Shown piece by piece: positions 34,620 through 48,002 of a stretch of DNA of 64,000 nucleotides. The position numbers were made by a program, and so were the translations under genes. Every line of letters begins with the position of its first letter. Position 1 is the first letter of the stretch. Below the pieces are notes generated by a model that was not told the DNA's origin, ran no database searches, and saw only the letters and a program-made list of their open reading frames with translations. Source of the stretch: Parasponia andersonii (lineage: Eukaryota; Streptophyta; Magnoliopsida; Rosales; Cannabaceae); contig JXTB01000091.1 in the NCBI GenBank assembly GCA_002914805.1, positions 1,029,483-1,093,482 of the forward strand, read 5' to 3'.

Positions 34620-37600
34620 GGATGCCTCCTAGAAGAGTTCCGAGGCACCAGCCAAGTGCTGAACTCCTCGTCAGGATTTCACTCATCTGATCGAGGCAAT
34701 GTAGCAGGCATTCATCCAGATAAGCAATCCAGACTATCAGCCTCTAGCTCCTAGGGAACGTCAGTTGGATCAGGCTGATCACCTCCAACGGTTCATGCGT
34801 CTCTAGCCAGGGCAGTTTGATGGTAGACCAGAAGCACTCACGGCAATAGCTTGGTTGCGTGAGATAGAGAGGCACTTTCGAGCCCTTGGTACTCTGGTTG
34901 AGTTTTGGGTTGTGTTTGCTATTACCCATTTGACAGGGAGTGCCATTCGTTGGTGGGAGACAGTGGAACAAATGCAAGATGTAGTGGGCTTGACTTGGGA
35001 AGACTTTGAACGGATTTTCAAGGCTCAGTATGCCAATGAGGATCAACAGGATAAACCGATTTGAGACGTTGACCCAAGGTAACAGAACGGTGAATGAATA
35101 CCTGATAGAGTTCACTGAGTTGGCAAGTGTTACTCTTGGACCAGGTACGAGTGAGAAGTATTGAGTTGCCAAGTTCAGGAGTCATCTGAATTGGAACATT
35201 TTCAACAGGATTGGTACCCAAACTTTCCATACTCTTCCTGAGATTGTAGTGGCTGCCCAGCGGGCAGAGGCCATCGAAGAAAGTTTGGATTCTAGGAGGA
35301 ACCAGCGGAAAGGAAATGACAGGAAAACCACCAGAAGGAACCAGAGGCAGTGGTCAGCCCAGGGCACTCCGAGCAGTAGGAGCTCAAATAGCAGTGGTTC
35401 TTCTGGGGGTGGCAGAGGTAGTCCGTATGGAGGATATTTTGTTTGTGGCCAGCAGGGTCATCGGAAGAAGGAGTTTCCTAACCGTCTGCAGAAATCTCCT
35501 CTTTCTCAGGGAGGACCGCAGAGGAGCCAGTCAAGTTCTGCTTCTTATCAGAGCACTCAGGCAAGGCCACAATAGTCACAGGGTGCTTCGCAGGCTTTTA
35601 ATTCCCCTCAGCCTTATCAGCATCAGTACCGCCCTCAGGGTTTCACTCAGAACTTTCAGACTCCTCAGGCTTCAGGGAGTCAGGGTGGGCGTGGATATGG
35701 CAGTAGTGGTCCAGGATCCAGCAGCAGCCGTCCTGGCTAGGGAAGAGGCAATAAAGGGAAAGGAAAGGTGACTGGCCAAGCCTATGCTTTTACTGGGGCA
35801 GATGACACTCAGGATCACACCGGCCGAGGTGTTGTTGACGGTATGATCATTCTTTCATACTCTTGGGCACATGTTTTGTTTGATACTGGTGCATCCCATT
35901 CATTCATATCCTTATTGTTTGCTCAACTGTTGGGGTTGAAATTTTCTGATTTGGATTATGTATTGTCATTGGGTACACATTTGGGAGGAATGGCCGATGT
36001 GTCTAGTGTGTGTAAGTCTTGTCGGGTTGTGATTGGAGATAGGAAGCTTCTTGCTGATTTGATTGTGTTGCCAATGGGACAGTATGACGTGATACTCAGT
36101 ATGGATTGGTTGTCGAAGTATCGAGCCATTGTGGACTATCATAAGAAGGGGGTGACTCTTTTTCCTAGTGATGGACATCCTATTGTCTATCAGGCTGGGA
36201 TGAGTCCGTTGAAGCCTAGTCCTGCTCTGAAAGCGTACATGGGTGGAAGGAAGAAACTTGAGTGTTATGGGAACTTGTTTGCCATGGATGGTAAGGTGAG
36301 GACAGACGATCAAGACCTATGGATTCCGGTGGTGTGTAAGTATTCAGAGGTGTTTTCTGAAGACCTTCCGGGGTTACCATCTGATAGGAAGATCGAGTTC
36401 TGTATTGAACTAGTTCCTGGAACTCAGCCAGTTTCTATTCCAGCCTATCGCATGGCACCTGCTGAGATGGAAGAATTAAGAGAACAGTTGGATGATCTGC
36501 TTTCCAAGGGCTTTATTCGCAGTAGTACTTCTCCTTCGGGTACTCCTGTTTTGTTTGCGAAGAAAGCTGATGGTTTATTGAGACTTTGTGTGGATTACCG
36601 GAAGTTGAACTAGTTGACAGTAAAGAACAAGTATCTTTTGCCAAGGATAGATGAGTTTTTTGATCAACTCGGTGATTCAAGGTTCTTCTCTAAGATCGAT
36701 TTGAGATCCGGTTATCATCAGTTGAAGATAAGGGAGGATGATATACCGAAGACAGCATTCAGAACCCGATATGTTCACTTTGAATTTCTGGTGATGCCAT
36801 TTGGTTTAACGACTGCACCTGTAGCCTTTATGGATCTCATTAATCGGATTTTCAGGCCGTTTTTGGATTGTTTTGTGGTTGTGTTCATTTACAATATCCT
36901 GGTATATTCAAAGACTCGAGAAGAGTATGCCAAACATCTGGGGATAGTATTCAAGACCTTGAGAGATCATCAGTTGTACGCCAAAAAATCGAAGTGTGAC
37001 TTTTGGATGTCAGAAGTGAAGTTCTTGGGCCATATGATTTCTCACGGAGGTATTTCAGTCGATCTCGCTAAGATCGAAGCTGTTTTGGAGTAGGAAAGAC
37101 CGAGAAATGTGACGGAGGTACGTAGTTTCCTTGGATTGGTAGGCTATTACCGTCGTTTTGTGTAAGCTTTCTCGAGAATTGCTTTGCCTTTGACGAAGTT
37201 GACCAGGAAAAACGTCAAGTTTGTTTGGGATCACGAAAGTGAAGAAGCTTTTATCAGATTGAAGCAGAGTTTAACCACTGCACCTGTTCTTACTGTTCTT
37301 GATAGTAACGAACCTTATGCGGCGTATATCGATGCTTAAAAATGGGTTTGGGATGTGTCTTGATGCAGAATGGTCGAGTTGTGGCTTATGCTTCTTGTCA
37401 GTTGAAGCCGCATGACAAGAATTATCCCACCCATGATCTGGAACTTGCAACAGTGATCTTTGCCTTGAAAATTTGGCGATGTTACTTGTATGGTGTGAAG
37501 TTCGACATATTCTCCGATCATAAGAGTTTGAAGTATCTCTTTACCCAGAAGGATTTGAACTTGAGACAGCGAAGATGAGTTGAGTATATGGAGGATTATA

Positions 37601-39175
37601 ACTTTGACCTACAATACCATCCTGGTAAGGCCAATGTTGTAGCCGATGCACTGAGTAGGAAGCCTCATGGTGCACTAGCTGCACTGGTGTTTGAAGATTG
37701 GAAAAACTCAGTTGCGATTGGTGATTACAACTTGCAGTACTTCGAGAATGAAGGTGTTGCTTGCTTGAGCAATATTGTGATTTCACCATCTTTTCTCCAG
37801 ACTATCCAACAGAGTCAGTGGCAAGACAGGGAGTTGATGACAACCTGGAACCGACTTCAGAATGGTGAACAGTTAGATGGTTAGAGCACTAACAGAGAAG
37901 GGTTCTTGCTTTTCAATGGGAAGTTGACTGTAGCTAATGACCCTAATCTTCGAGAAACTATTCTAACAGAGGCTCACAAATCAAGGTTGCAGTACATCCA
38001 GGTAGTATTAAGATGTATCGGGACTTGAAACGGCAGTACTGGTGGAAAGGGATGAAAAAGGATGTAGCTACTTTTGTGGCTAAGTGTTTGACTTGTCAGC
38101 GAGTCAAGGCTGAACACCGGAGACCAGCTGGATTACTTCAGCTGTTGCTAATTCCGGAGTGGAAGTGGGACAAGATCACGATGGACTTCGTGACTAATTT
38201 GCCAAAGACCTTGAGGAAGAACGATACAGTTTGGGTTATAGTTGATCGGTTAACGAAGAGTGCTCACTTTATACTGATCCAGATGGACTACTCTCTTACT
38301 AAGCTTAGTAGACTGTATGTAGAGAACATCATACGTTTGCATGGTATGCCTTCAAGCATAGTATCTGACAGAGATCCAAGGTTCACTTCTAAGTTTTGGA
38401 GAACCTTGTAGAAAGCGTTTGGTACGCAGTTGGATATCAGTACAGCTGACCATCCTGAGACAGACAGTCAATCTGAAAGGACCATTCAGATTCTTGAGGA
38501 CATGTTACGTTGTTGCATACTGGATTTTGGTGGGAACTGGGATGATCATCTTCCTTTGGTGGAATTTGCTTACAATAACAGTTACCAGACCAATGTGGGT
38601 GTAGCTCCATATGAAGTGTTATATGGGAAGCCGTGTAGATCGCCTTTGTGTTGGGCAGAACCAGAAGAGCAGGTTACTCTCGGACCTAAACTGATTGAGG
38701 AGACTACTGAGAAGATTGAAGATATCCAAGAGAGACTCAAAGAGATTCAGAGTCGCCAGAAGAGTTATGCTGACCCGAAGAGGTATGAGGTAGAGTTCGA
38801 TACTGGTGATTTCGTATTCTTAAAAGTGACTCCAAGGCGAGGTGTTACAAGATTTGGAGTTAAGGGTAAGCTTGCTCCGAGGTATATTGGTCCCTTTGAG
38901 ATCACAGAGAGAATTGGACCAGTGGCATATCACTTGAATCTACCTGCACAATTGGGTCACGTGCATAATGTGTTTCACGTGTCGATGTTTAAGAAGTACA
39001 TACCGGACCCATCTCATGTTGTTCAGTACGTACATGTACCGATCCAAGAAGATGTGTCCTATGAAGAGCAGCCTGTTCGCTTGTTGGCTAGAGAGTTAAA
39101 AGTGCTTTGCAACAGAGAGATACCACTTGTTAAGGTGCTTTGGGAACATCACAAGGAAAACGAGACTACTTGAGA
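34620..39175 (+). mobile_element. gag-pol region of the Tekay/Del-type element
   Basis: Domains follow in gypsy order. gag has a basic, glycine- and serine-rich tail with a zinc-knuckle-like GYFVCGQQGH. Protease has VLFDTGASHSFI. Reverse transcriptase has [17 protein letters not shown] and [10 protein letters not shown]. RNase H has [20 protein letters not shown] and [11 protein letters not shown]. Integrase has CLTCQRVKAEH, WDKITMDFVTNLP and [17 protein letters not shown]. Its C-terminal part has [19 protein letters not shown] followed by a chromodomain-like VKVLWEHH segment. This tail is the mark of the Tekay/Del chromovirus group. The region is broken in roughly ten places. Confidence 0.92.
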
Positions 39176-39289
39176 ACTCGAGACGGAGATGTACGAGAAG
39201 TACCCTCATTTGTTTAACTTTCAGTTAGAAGTTGTATTGTGATGTAAACCTTGACTTGTATTTTGAATTTCGGGACGAAATTCTTATAT

Positions 39290-39300
39290 GGAGGGGAGAA
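39290..39300 (+). other. Polypurine tract
   Basis: GGAGGGGAGAA lies immediately before the 3' LTR, the place from which plus-strand DNA synthesis starts in LTR elements. The preceding CGGGACGAAATTC is a phrase often seen at this place in Tekay-type elements. Confidence 0.75.
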
Positions 39301-41368
39301 TATAAAAATTCATTTTTTAAAGGGACAAAATGGTCTTTTGACCAGATTTAAAAAAAAAAACAGATTATATATATATATGTTTTCCTTTCTCTCTCCTCCC
39401 TCTCGTTTTCACTCTCCTCCCCCCTAAGATCACTCTCACTCTCTCTCTCTCTCTCTTTCTCTCCCTCGTCTCTCTTGGCCAAAGGAAGCCACGCCACCGT
39501 CCAAGCTCTGTCTGATCGAGCAGATCACCGGTGAGCCTCCCCTGCGCCACCACGAGCCGGTCGCCAGCCGTCGGAGCAGCCACCGTCGACAGAGAAGATG
39601 AAAGAGGCCGTTCGGACTTTTTGTCACCGGTGAAGATTCCGACGTCCATTCGACTCCAAACTGGTCCAGTTTGATTCGTATCGTCGCAAGGATCGTCAAG
39701 GTATATATATCTCAACCCCATACTGTCCAGATCAAAAATTGCCATTTTTGAGTATTTTGAGTTTTTGAATTTTAGTTTTCGATCCGGCCGTTGGATTGTG
39801 TTTTTGACTGCATTTTTGAAATGTACTAAGAAAATAGAGAAGTTTGATATATATATTGTGTTGTTTGGTGATCGGCACGAAAATCGAGATCAGATGGTCA
39901 AGATTTTACCTCGTTTTGCGTGCCACCGGTCTGGTGTGGACCCGGACCCAAATTGGACAAGTTATATGTCTAACCTAGCTATTTTGGGTGCTAGGAATTC
40001 AGTGAAGAGGTCTATTTGTGGAATTGAAGCTCCGGTGAGAAATTGATTTTTCGCAAGAGGACGATCGAGGGCTTAGAATTGGTTCCCGACCCTCCAGGCG
40101 ATCGTCAACGACACCTTAAGGACTCAATAGCGTGGTGTCGCTATTCTGGTGAGGTAGGGGTTTAGTTACCTTCTTTTTGTACCGTTTTTGAGTTAAAACT
40201 TATTTTCTGCAGCATATAAGAATAAGTGTGTTTTTAATGATTTGAATTATATGTGATGGAATCTGATTAAACGATATATACTGTACTACTCTGGGAGTTT
40301 GCTGTGTACGGGTTATTTTGGGTATATCAAAAATAGGGCCGTTATACTGCCCGTTTTTCTATAAAAACCTGTTATGCATGTTTTACTGAAAAACTAGAGT
40401 ACAGTAGTTTTTACACTTCAGTTCTATATTGCACGTATCATAGGATCATACATGAGCACCGTGTTAGCATCGTGGGTTTTACAGTGTGGCGCTGCATGCC
40501 CCACCATCGGTGAAAGTCCGTAAACTCGTGCGAGGTCTTGTTACTTCTGATTACCTTCCTATTTAGTAGGTGTAGGCAATTCAATTGCCCCTCCAGGTTT
40601 GGTATGCGACACACAGGTGTCCCCTCTAGGTATGGGCTTAGGTATCATGCAGGCTGTTAGGTACACTTAGTGACATCATCCTGGGTTTCCACAGATGAGA
40701 GGATGTGAGCTCATGGGTGTAGGTTGATTTGTGTCATGTGCATATGGATTGATGGTTTTGGTTACACTGTTTTATATATATTAGCTCCCGGTTTGGATTA
40801 TACATATATATGCGTGTGTATGTTTTGGATTTGAACTAACTATGCAGGAGTTTTCCATCACTGAACTGTTTTTCTCCGAGGTAACTATTTTCCTACTAGG
40901 CATTGTATGCTCACCCCCTATCTTTCTTCTTAGGTGGTGTCCAGTGCGATCTTGGTGATCAAGAGGAGTAAGAGGTCATCCTGATTGCAGTTCGTCTCTT
41001 GGTAATGCTAGGAGTTGTTTTCGTAGTCTTTGGACTATTTGGATTTTGTGTTAGCATTGAACCAAGATTACTGCTTTCTATTTTGTCTGCAAACTTATGT
41101 ATGTCATTCTGGTGTTTGACTTCTATTGTGGATGATGATGATGCTGGGTTTTATATTTAATTTTGTGTTTTTAAATAATTGTTCAATCCATGTTTGATGG
41201 TGTATACGAACTATGGGAGTGGTTTACGAGATGGAATTCCGATTATTTTATTTAAATGGACCGTTTTTATAAAAACTAGAACTTTTGACATTTTTCAAAT
41301 AAATCAAAGAATTTCCCACCTTTATGAAATTCTCTTTCTGCCACTAGCCTGAGTTTTGGGTCGTGACA
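39301..41368 (+). repeat. 3' LTR of the Tekay/Del-type element (2068 bp)
   Basis: It aligns over its whole length with the 5' LTR and ends GGGTCGTGACA. Differences from the 5' copy are scattered, by eye around one in twenty positions. The GAGCC duplication follows at 41369-41373. Confidence 0.93.
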
Positions 41369-41373
41369 GAGCC

Positions 41374-41879
41374 TCTCATGGTTTTGTCATTGGACCTACA
41401 TAATGAACAATCTTGATTGAGTTTTTTAAAAAAAAAATTACATGGCATTTATAGTTCTTTACGTTATTAATATTATGAGGATTAATATAATTTTATTGCA
41501 TCATACAATGATATAATTCACAATGACATTGTTAAACCATTCTCAAAGAGATAAAAAAAAAAAAAAAGAACATGCTCATTCATCTCCGGGGTCATTGTGA
41601 GTAAGAGCACTTACCATCCCATCTTATCATTTTACTTGAGTTGGATCAAACTGACTAAAGAAGACATAACATATACTAAAGATAACCAACGAGCTAAATG
41701 AATTAATTATTATATACGACCTACTGTTCTTTATTAGCCCAATCCATGAATCAGTAATTTTTTTGATAAAAAATTTTTGATTACACATGATTATGATTAA
41801 GGATAGTAAGATGATATATATTTTCAATTAACTTTGTATATTCTGTACACTTCAGAATTTTTTTTTTCACTTTATATAG
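41374..41879. other. Host flank after the gypsy insertion
   Basis: There are about 500 AT-rich bases between the gypsy element and the tandem array. No gene or element boundary was recognised. Confidence 0.5.
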
Positions 41880-43340
41880 TATGTATAATCTTATACTTTG
41901 GCATATAGTCACTTACTTTGTCATAATATAGTCAAAGATATTGAATTAATTAAATTTATAACTACTTAGTGCATACTCATTCATTTGTATCTAATTTGAT
42001 CATGTGGCAATATGTATTGGTGTTATTATAAGTACTATATTCACGTACTTTGTCTTATTATTATGATTAGTAATGTTAGATTAATTTGAATTTTTACTTA
42101 ATTTTAAAAACTTCTTCTATTTTTCAAATAATTTTAGAATGAGAAAATATATAGTATTATACTAAGTATTCTAGCGGCTTACTTTGCCATAATACACAAT
42201 AATATTAAATTAGTGAAATTTCTCACTATGTAGTACAAAAGTCATTCATTTAATATTTGATGATGAGTTAACATATAATAATATTATGAAAAATACTATA
42301 GTTACAAACATAGTAAGATTATGAGTGGTGATAATTGATTAATGTGAATTTTCATTTAATTTAGCGAAATTCATCTAGTTTGTATTATATTTAAGTATAA
42401 GATAGTTTGTAATAGTATTGTACTAGGTACTTTACTCACTTACTTTGTCACATTATACTCAAATGTATTAAATTATCTTAATTTCTCACTAATTAGTACA
42501 ATATATAATCAATATTATACAAATTACTATAATTAATGATGTCTTATAATTTGAGCATGGAACAATATATTGAGTGTTATAAAAAATACCTATAATCAAT
42601 TGCTTAAAAAAAACACTATAATCAATTACTTTGTCATATTTTACTCAAAAAGATTAAATTAATTATATTTATCACTAATTAGTTCAATGTTATTCAATTT
42701 AAGTCTAATTTTACAAAGGAGGCAATATGTATTAAAATTAAACTACCTATTATAGTCACCTACTTTGTGATATAATCATTAGTCATTTGTCATGTTATAC
42801 TAAAATATATTTAATTAATCAATTAATGTAAATTCATTCAATTTAAATCTAATTTGATTATATGACAATATCGAAATATTGTTATATAAAGCAAAATAAT
42901 CACTTAATTTGTTAAATTAACTAAAATATATTAAATTAATTATATTTCTCACTAATTAGTTCAAAGTCGTTCAATTCAAATCTAATTTTACTAATATGTA
43001 TAATAGTGTTACGCTAAATATTATAACTACATACTTTGTGATATAATTATTAGTCATGTCAAATTAATGTGAAATTTCATAGTATTTTGCTAAATTCATA
43101 GATTTTGTGTCTAATTTTAGCATAAGACAATATGCAATAATGTTAATCTAAGCACCATACTTACCTATTTTGTGATATTATGATTAATGATAATAAATTA
43201 ACGTAATTTTTCTCTTATTTTTCCAAAATATATCCAATTTATTTCTAATTTTAACATATGACAATATATAATATTATTAAGTTAATTATAGTCTCCTAAT
43301 TTGTCACATTATACTTAATGATATAAAGTAAACTGAATTT
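41880..43340. repeat. Degenerate tandem array, unit about 130-140 bp
   Basis: The phrase CACTTACTTTGT..ATA, followed by an ATTAAATTAAT...TTTCTCACTAATTAGTTCAA block and then TCTAATTTTA...GACAATATGTAATA, recurs in diverged form. Anchor occurrences lie near 41910, 42045, 42178, 42437, 42617, 42754, 42898, 43025, 43160 and 43290. Most spacings are 127-144, and one of 259 is about twice the period. The units are strongly diverged, so the array is old. No coding region is present. Confidence 0.65.
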
Positions 43341-44263
43341 CTCACTAATATAATTTGTTTTATGATATTTTATTCATTTTTTTTAGTCACTCTTTGAAAG
43401 GGATGTGCATTAATCTATTTATATTGTAATATTCATACTTTTAATTGGACTTATTACTAATAAGTTTAATAAATTTATTAATTTGAAAGGAAAACTTTAA
43501 AAAAAAAAAAAGAAAATAGGAAAGAAACGAAGTGAAAATAGTGAAAATGACAACAAAAGCTTTAAATACAACTGAATACTTGTTCTTTAAAGTAAAATAC
43601 ATGCTTTTTATACATAACATTTGTTTTTTAATGCATAATACTTGTCATTAAATTGTTTTCACAAGCCAGCCAAATTACATAAAATGAATAGTAATTCTGT
43701 TGTAATTTTACATTTCAGCTTCTCATTTTTTTGAGTTTAATAATTTTTTATTTCAATGTTTTAATGCCATTTACCCCTAAAAAGCAAGTTTCACGTTTTT
43801 TCATAAATATTTTTGACAAATTACCTGTTATATTTTTTGGACAACCTACTAATTCAAGTAAAAAACTCTCTCACATTTTAGTCTTTTTGTGAGGTACTAA
43901 GCAGCACCAGAGAATTAGCCCAAAAAAAAAAAAAAAAAAAAAAGATAAATAAAACATGGGAAGGCGTGCCTTCTCAGCTCTCTCTCTCTCTCTCTCTCTG
44001 CCCATCTCCTTACGGAAGCAGCAGTTAATTCCACAGCCAACGCTCATCTATTGCACCATCTAACTAACCCTACCCAATCTTTCAGTGAGTAATTAAATTT
44101 AATTAATAAATGAAAAAATAATAATATTTATATAGTGATATATATAGGCGGTGAATAATCGAGAACAAGAAGCTTCATTTGGTTATGGTAGATTTGCTCC
44201 CTCTGGTTTTGGGAAGAAGTTATCAGCCAATTGTGATAAGAGATTAGCAGAGCCGAGAAGAAA
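43341..44263. other. Spacer and promoter region of the SCP2 gene
   Basis: AT-rich DNA ends in a typical plant leader region. A poly-A run (43921-43943) is followed by (CT)n at about 43980-43999 and by the C-rich text CCCATCTCCTTACGG. A GATATATATAGG near 44139 is TATA-like. The transcription start is not decided by the sequence. Confidence 0.4.
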
Positions 44264-45441
44264 ATGGCCGGTGGTCAGCTCAAGTCGGAGACCTTGTTCG
44301 AGCTCATGAAGCAGCACTTCGAAACCGACGAGGGCAAAGAGCTTTGCAAGAAGATTGATCTCATTTACCAGATCAATATCGCACCCAAGGTCTTCCGCTT
44401 ATTATTATTATTATTATTATTATTGTCGTTCATTTGATTTGAGATTGCTTGTGACCTAATTTTGGAGATTTCGGTTTTGAATTTGCAGAAAATTGGGGTC
44501 GATGAGGTGAGTTATACTATTGATCTCAAGAATGGGAAGGTCACCAAAGGTTAGTATTCTCCTTTTCTTTTTCTTTTTTTTTTTAAATAATAATTTTCCG
44601 AATTAATTTATTGTTTTGGTTGTGTTGGATCTGGTTTTTTTTTTATTTTTTTTTTTATAATTTTGTTATTTTGACTATTTGAAAGTTCCTGATAAATTTA
44701 AATCCGAATAATAATAATAATAATAATATCAGAATGTATTGTTTCGGGTTCTTCTCTGTCTCGGTCACTTGTACCATTTCTGCTTCTTTATCGTGATTAG
44801 TTATGCTTTATGAGTCTTGCTTCAACACTTGTTCGTATCATATGTTAGAGGTTTTTCCTTTTGTCAGACAAAACAAAGCAAATTTATAATCGAGTTAATA
44901 GAATAAAGTTGCTCATTGAACCACATAACATAACATAAACTTATTTACAAAGTTAATTGTAAAATTTCAGGGGCATATGAAGGAAAGCCTGATGCCACTT
45001 TTACCTTCAAGGAGGATGACTTTGTCAAAATTGCCCTGGGGAAGATGAATCCCCAGATTGCTTTCATGAGGTTAGACTGAAACCCTTCAATTTTCTTATT
45101 ACTATTGTTACTGTTGTATTGTTCCATAAGATGTGGCGAAGTTGTGATTGCTTTTTTAAATAACCTGTCTATTTGAAAGGCAGGGACAGATCATGCAACA
45201 AATGGGATTTGGGAAATAAGATAGGAAAAGAAAAGTTCTTTAATGTGATTAGTGTCTCCAAATCAGATCTTTATGTGGACTCTTCTGGTCTTCTTTCTTG
45301 TCCGCCGGTTCTAATTTGGGTTTTTGTATTTACTACTTGTCTTTCGAATGCAGGGGTTTGTTGAAAATCAAGGGCAGTCTGAGCGCGGCACAGAAGTTTA
45401 CCCCGGACATTTTCCCTAAGATTCCAGTTTCAAAGCTGTAA
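44264..45441 (+). CDS. SCP2: Sterol carrier protein 2 (SCP2), peroxisomal (4 exons, 124 aa)
   Basis: Exons are 44264-44389, 44489-44549, 44971-45070 and 45354-45441, all with GT-AG introns and in frame, giving 124 residues. This is close to the length of the single-domain plant SCP2. The protein is a stand-alone SCP2 lipid-transfer domain. Motifs are ELMKQHFETDEGKELCKKID at the N-terminal helix, GVDEVSYTIDLKNGKVTKG on the strands, FTFKEDDFVKIALGKMNPQ, and FMRGLLKIKGSLSAAQKF. It ends in SKL, a classical type 1 peroxisome import signal, and the known plant SCP2 is peroxisomal. The family binds and moves lipids such as sterols, phospholipids and acyl-CoAs, and loss in Arabidopsis affects seed oil mobilisation. 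The ATG chosen has AAAATGGC context and gives the family N-terminus. No damage is seen. Confidence 0.95.
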
Positions 45442-47388
45442 GCAGATCTATTCGGGGATATCAGTTGCGTTTGCTTTCTCTATATTTGTTTCTGAAATTG
45501 TTACTTATAACTGAATATTGAGCCTTGTACTAGCTGGGAAAGTAGAAATGGATCGAAAGTGTTTGTCTTGACCCGTCTTTGATATAATCAAGCATCATAG
45601 TCAGATAGTATGCTGCCAGTATAAAGGTATCCAAATATGAAGTTAGGAAAACTTTTTTTTTTAATGACTTTTATTTGCTCATTTCAATCGTGATCTGTTC
45701 TTGGGAGAGGGGTTAGGGGTTGTTGGCTTATTTTCTTATGAGCATTGGCAGATTTTTCGGTTTTATCGTATGAACTTATGATAATCAGGTTCGTGTCCCA
45801 ATTTCTTAAAAAACAATGGCGGTTAAAAGCTTTACATAAACCAATTAAAAGGAAAATGTAGTAAGTTACCTAATGAGTAGTGGCTTTTTTCTCTCATTCC
45901 AATTATTACAGTAATAAATTTAAAATAAATTACGCTGGGCATTAATTCATGAAAGAGAACTTATGTGTGTCTTGAAAAGTTCAGTGTTAGCGGTTCTCCC
46001 CTGTTCTTAAACTGAGCTGTTAAGGAGGGAATTTGACATTGAAGAGAAATAATACGAATGGTATCCGCTAGAGTAAAAACTATACTACCCGACACACGTT
46101 TGACATGAAATTAATATAATTAATTAATTTTTTTATTAAAATATATTATAAAATATTAAGTAATGACGAGATAGAAAATATTTTTTTTAACAAATTTCTT
46201 ATGATTTAAATGAAAAATAATAAACTAATAGACTAATTTATGTTAATAAAATAAAATTCGAGTGAACCGGTAAGTAACACAAAATTCGTACCACGTTAAG
46301 TTGAGATAATACGAATTATCAGTTTCAATTGAAAAAAAAAAAAAAAAAATCGTCTCCATTTTTTTAAGTGCTGCTGTCTCCTGTTGCAATTTCCAAGGCT
46401 CATGTGAGTTTGAAGCCCAAGAGATCCGACTCCGAGTGTTCTACTAAATTTTAAAGCCTCCCGAGTTCCTGACCGTCACCCACGGGTCTATTATGTATAC
46501 TGTGGATTGTTTTACTTTTCCAATGAAAAATGTTGAGGAGCAAAAGTGCATCATATACCAATGAAGTTAGGTTTCACACCTCTAAAGTGAGCCACTTAGT
46601 TTTTGAAAGTACAGATAATTACGATATGTATTTTGTTTACTTATATTGATAGAGCAATTTATATATTCCTTCCAGCGCCAGAGCTCCATTACTTCTGCCG
46701 ATTTTGAATGTTGTTTAAGGCTCCGGAATCCAAATTTTAGAGGAAAATAGAATGTGAGGAAAAAATCATGGAAAAATAAATAGAAAAATATTTTTCTTAC
46801 AAATTTATAAAACATTATTTTGATATTTTTGGTTTTACTAATTAATATATCAAAATTAAATGTACTAGAATATGATACCAAATTAATTTTTCGCTTTTTT
46901 TTTTAAAGAAATTTTAATTATTTTTTATTTCAATCTAAATAAGAGAAAATTGAATTTCTTAAATTTTTTTTTCCTCTAAAAATTCAAGTTTTAAACAGAA
47001 CCTAAGAAACTACTGAAAACAAATAATCATTTCTGCAATGGATGATTGTGGTCTATTTTTAGTCTACTTTCTTTTGGATTGTCTTTTTTTCCGGGCTTGC
47101 TACCCGAGAACTCAGATTGTTAATGCTATCTAGAAGAAGAAAAAAAAAAAAAAAAGGGCTTACTCCAGAGAGTTCCAGTCCATTATCCACATTCCACGCA
47201 TCACGTTATGATGGTTTGTTTTACTATAAGAAAACTTCAATAAAAAAGAGATGGTAGGTTTTATCCGTGGAAAGTTTTGATACGTGTCATTAATCTTCGG
47301 GATAAAATCCATGATCTAGGATTGGAACGTCAAATTTTGCAATATTCTGGTTTGGCATTGTGAAACCTAGACTACAGTCTATATTTCA
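45442..47388. other. Spacer downstream of SCP2
   Basis: The first few hundred bases are the SCP2 3' region. The rest is AT-rich, with poly-A runs near 46333 and 47142-47154. No gene was recognised, and the minus-strand frame at 46582-46881 is low-complexity AT text. Confidence 0.5.
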
Positions 47389-48002
47389 TGTTGGGTGGCA
47401 CTGAAATTCTCCTAAATGAATAGGACTCTTGGTGGCTTATGGGAGTACAGTATTGGGAAAGACTTTGAATCAATATAAAATTCTATTGTTTAGTCGTATC
47501 AGTTAAGTAGGACTATGACCCTAGTCTATTGACTCTTATACATAAATATAGGTACTCTCTTGTCATACATAAATGTAGGTACTCTCTTGTTTAAAGGTGA
47601 AGGGGGAAAAAAAAAAAAAAGAGTGAGTAAGCTTAAGATAGAACTAAAGAAAGCAACAACGTAACTTAATGAGATAGGACTCTTGGGATTTCCACATTAA
47701 AGAAAGCTAAATGCATAATCACAGGTTCATAGGATTTTCATGTTAGTGAAAATAGAGAGAATGTATTTATGAGCTTTTAGCCGCTTTCGAGTAGACAGAA
47801 ACTATAGAGAAACAATAGAGTATAAATTATTTTCTTTCTTAGTGGAATATCTATTGGTGATCTCTAGTGAATATAGGCTACAATTTGTTATTGAACCACT
47901 TTAAAGACTCGCGTTCTTTATTTTCTCGTATGTGTAAAGTTAGATCTATATTTATTATAGAATTTAGGTCAATATTATATTCTTGATTGTATGGACATTA
48001 CA
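47389..48002 (+). repeat. 5' LTR of the reduced LTR element (614 bp)
   Basis: It shares with the copy at 52308 the phrases GACTCTTGGTGGCTTA, GGGAAAGACTTT, GTAATTCTATTG-like text, AGGTACTCTCTTGT and TAAAGGTGAAGG, and the end GGACATTACA. A short internal duplication of CATAAATATAGGTACTCTC is present. Confidence 0.72.

Larger units (their letters stand above)
32422..41368 (+). mobile_element. Tekay/Del-type Ty3/gypsy retrotransposon with both LTRs
   Basis: This is a full-length but broken chromovirus-type element of 8.9 kb. It has a 5' LTR (32422-34487), a primer-binding site, gag (about 34.6-35.76 kb), protease (about 35.8-36.2 kb), reverse transcriptase (about 36.4-37.0 kb), RNase H (about 37.3-37.6 kb), integrase (about 37.6-38.7 kb) with a chromodomain-like tail (to about 39.2 kb), a polypurine tract and a 3' LTR (39301-41368). 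The 5-bp duplication GAGCC flanks it at 32417-32421 and 41369-41373, so the copy arose by one insertion and both ends are original. By eye the two LTRs differ at several per cent of positions, which points to an insertion of intermediate age. Roughly ten breaks are visible in the coding part. Confidence 0.93.

Noticed and set aside
42300-43300. Matrix attachment or replication origin reading of the AT-rich repeats
   Set aside because: AT-richness alone is not evidence; the periodic units are better described as a decayed tandem array.
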